Assembly (NCBI GenBank): GCA_035375865.1 | Contig: DAOSQO010000046.1 | Span: 1-15,720, forward strand | Reading direction: 5' to 3' | DNA: 15,720 nucleotides | DNA from: BRH-c25 sp029553855 | Lineage (GTDB): Bacteria; Bacillota; Clostridia; Lutisporales; Lutisporaceae | Shown: one piece after another, positions 15,605-15,720 of the stretch | Layout of the letters: every line of letters begins with the position of its first letter | Position numbering within the stretch: the stretch's first letter is position 1 | The notes under the pieces: model-generated | Databases searched by the model: none | What the model was told of the DNA's origin: nothing | The model's input: the letters and a program-made list of their open reading frames with translations, nothing else | Program-made: the position numbers and the translations under genes

Positions 15605-15662
15605 GATACGAGACACGAGATGCGAGATACGAGAAAGCCTGGGTATTCCTTGAGGGTCAAAG
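15605..15662 (+). repeat. Dispersed repeat, copy B (four heptamers plus core)
   Basis: Four contiguous heptamers, TACGAGA, CACGAGA, TGCGAGA and TACGAGA (15607-15634), are followed by the core AAGCCTGGGTATT and a tail CCTTGAGGGTCAAAG. It is the inverted counterpart of 7593-7642, which has three heptamers; the difference of one unit is what repeat slippage would give. The two copies flank an 8-kb segment holding DUF58 through the 797-aa gene. Confidence 0.82.
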
Positions 15663-15687
15663 ATTCTTCACTGCGTTCAGGATGACA
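15661..15687. repeat. REP-like dispersed repeat motif
   Basis: The stretch from AGATTCTTCACTGCGTTC to GGATGACA resembles a family of intergenic repeats, read on the other strand as TGTCAT(C/T)CTGA(A/G)CG...GAAG.ATCT, that I have seen in many unrelated bacterial genomes. Only one copy is in this window, so the repeat status rests on memory of that pattern. The remaining bases to the window end (15688-15720) hold nothing I recognise. Confidence 0.5.
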
Positions 15688-15720
15688 TACTACCTCAACA
15701 ATCTGAGCATTTTGTACAAG

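Overview
The window looks like chromosome from a low-GC Gram-positive bacterium, most likely a member of Clostridia; genus cannot be fixed from sequence alone. Support comes from the moderately A+T-rich composition, purine-rich Shine-Dalgarno sequences, frequent GTG/TTG starts, a Gram-positive-type LexA operator, and the MoxR/DUF58/VWA gene set joined to an ABC transporter.

Left part (about 170-2294, + strand): a two-gene operon. A SAM-radical enzyme with a CX3CX2C cluster motif and a helix-hairpin-helix near its C-terminus (putative DNA modification/repair family, TIGR03916-like) is followed, with a one-base TAATG overlap, by its usual partner of unknown biochemistry (TIGR03915/DUF4130-like). 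A well-formed promoter precedes it, and a near-perfect 22-bp palindrome with a LexA (SOS) box core covers its -35. The sequence therefore itself predicts DNA-damage control of this pair.

Right part (2345-15484, all on the - strand, convergent with the first operon): a long, mostly tightly packed gene cluster. In transcription order it holds: a 797-aa exported/membrane protein (TTG start); an ABC ATPase; an ABC-2 permease; a 536-aa membrane-anchored coiled-coil protein with a Gly/Gln-rich linker and a distinct C-terminal tail; a MoxR-family AAA+ ATPase; a soluble DUF58 protein; a BatA-like membrane VWA protein; a 920-aa membrane protein with two VWA domains; and a small membrane zinc-ribbon protein. 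Overlaps (TAATG, ATGA, 11 bp) and 0-3 bp gaps argue for one operon. MoxR AAA+ proteins are known to work with VWA proteins as chaperone-like assembly or activation machines; here the set probably acts at the cell envelope with the ABC transporter. Substrate and phenotype are unknown.

The operon is interrupted by about 200 bp of short-repeat mosaic (7435-7642) between DUF58 and the BatA-like gene. One component, a block of heptamer repeats plus a conserved core, recurs inverted at 15605-15662, upstream of the operon. The right edge also carries a perfect 9-bp hairpin and a motif resembling dispersed intergenic repeats. No rRNA, tRNA, CRISPR array, insertion sequence or convincing intrinsic terminator was seen.
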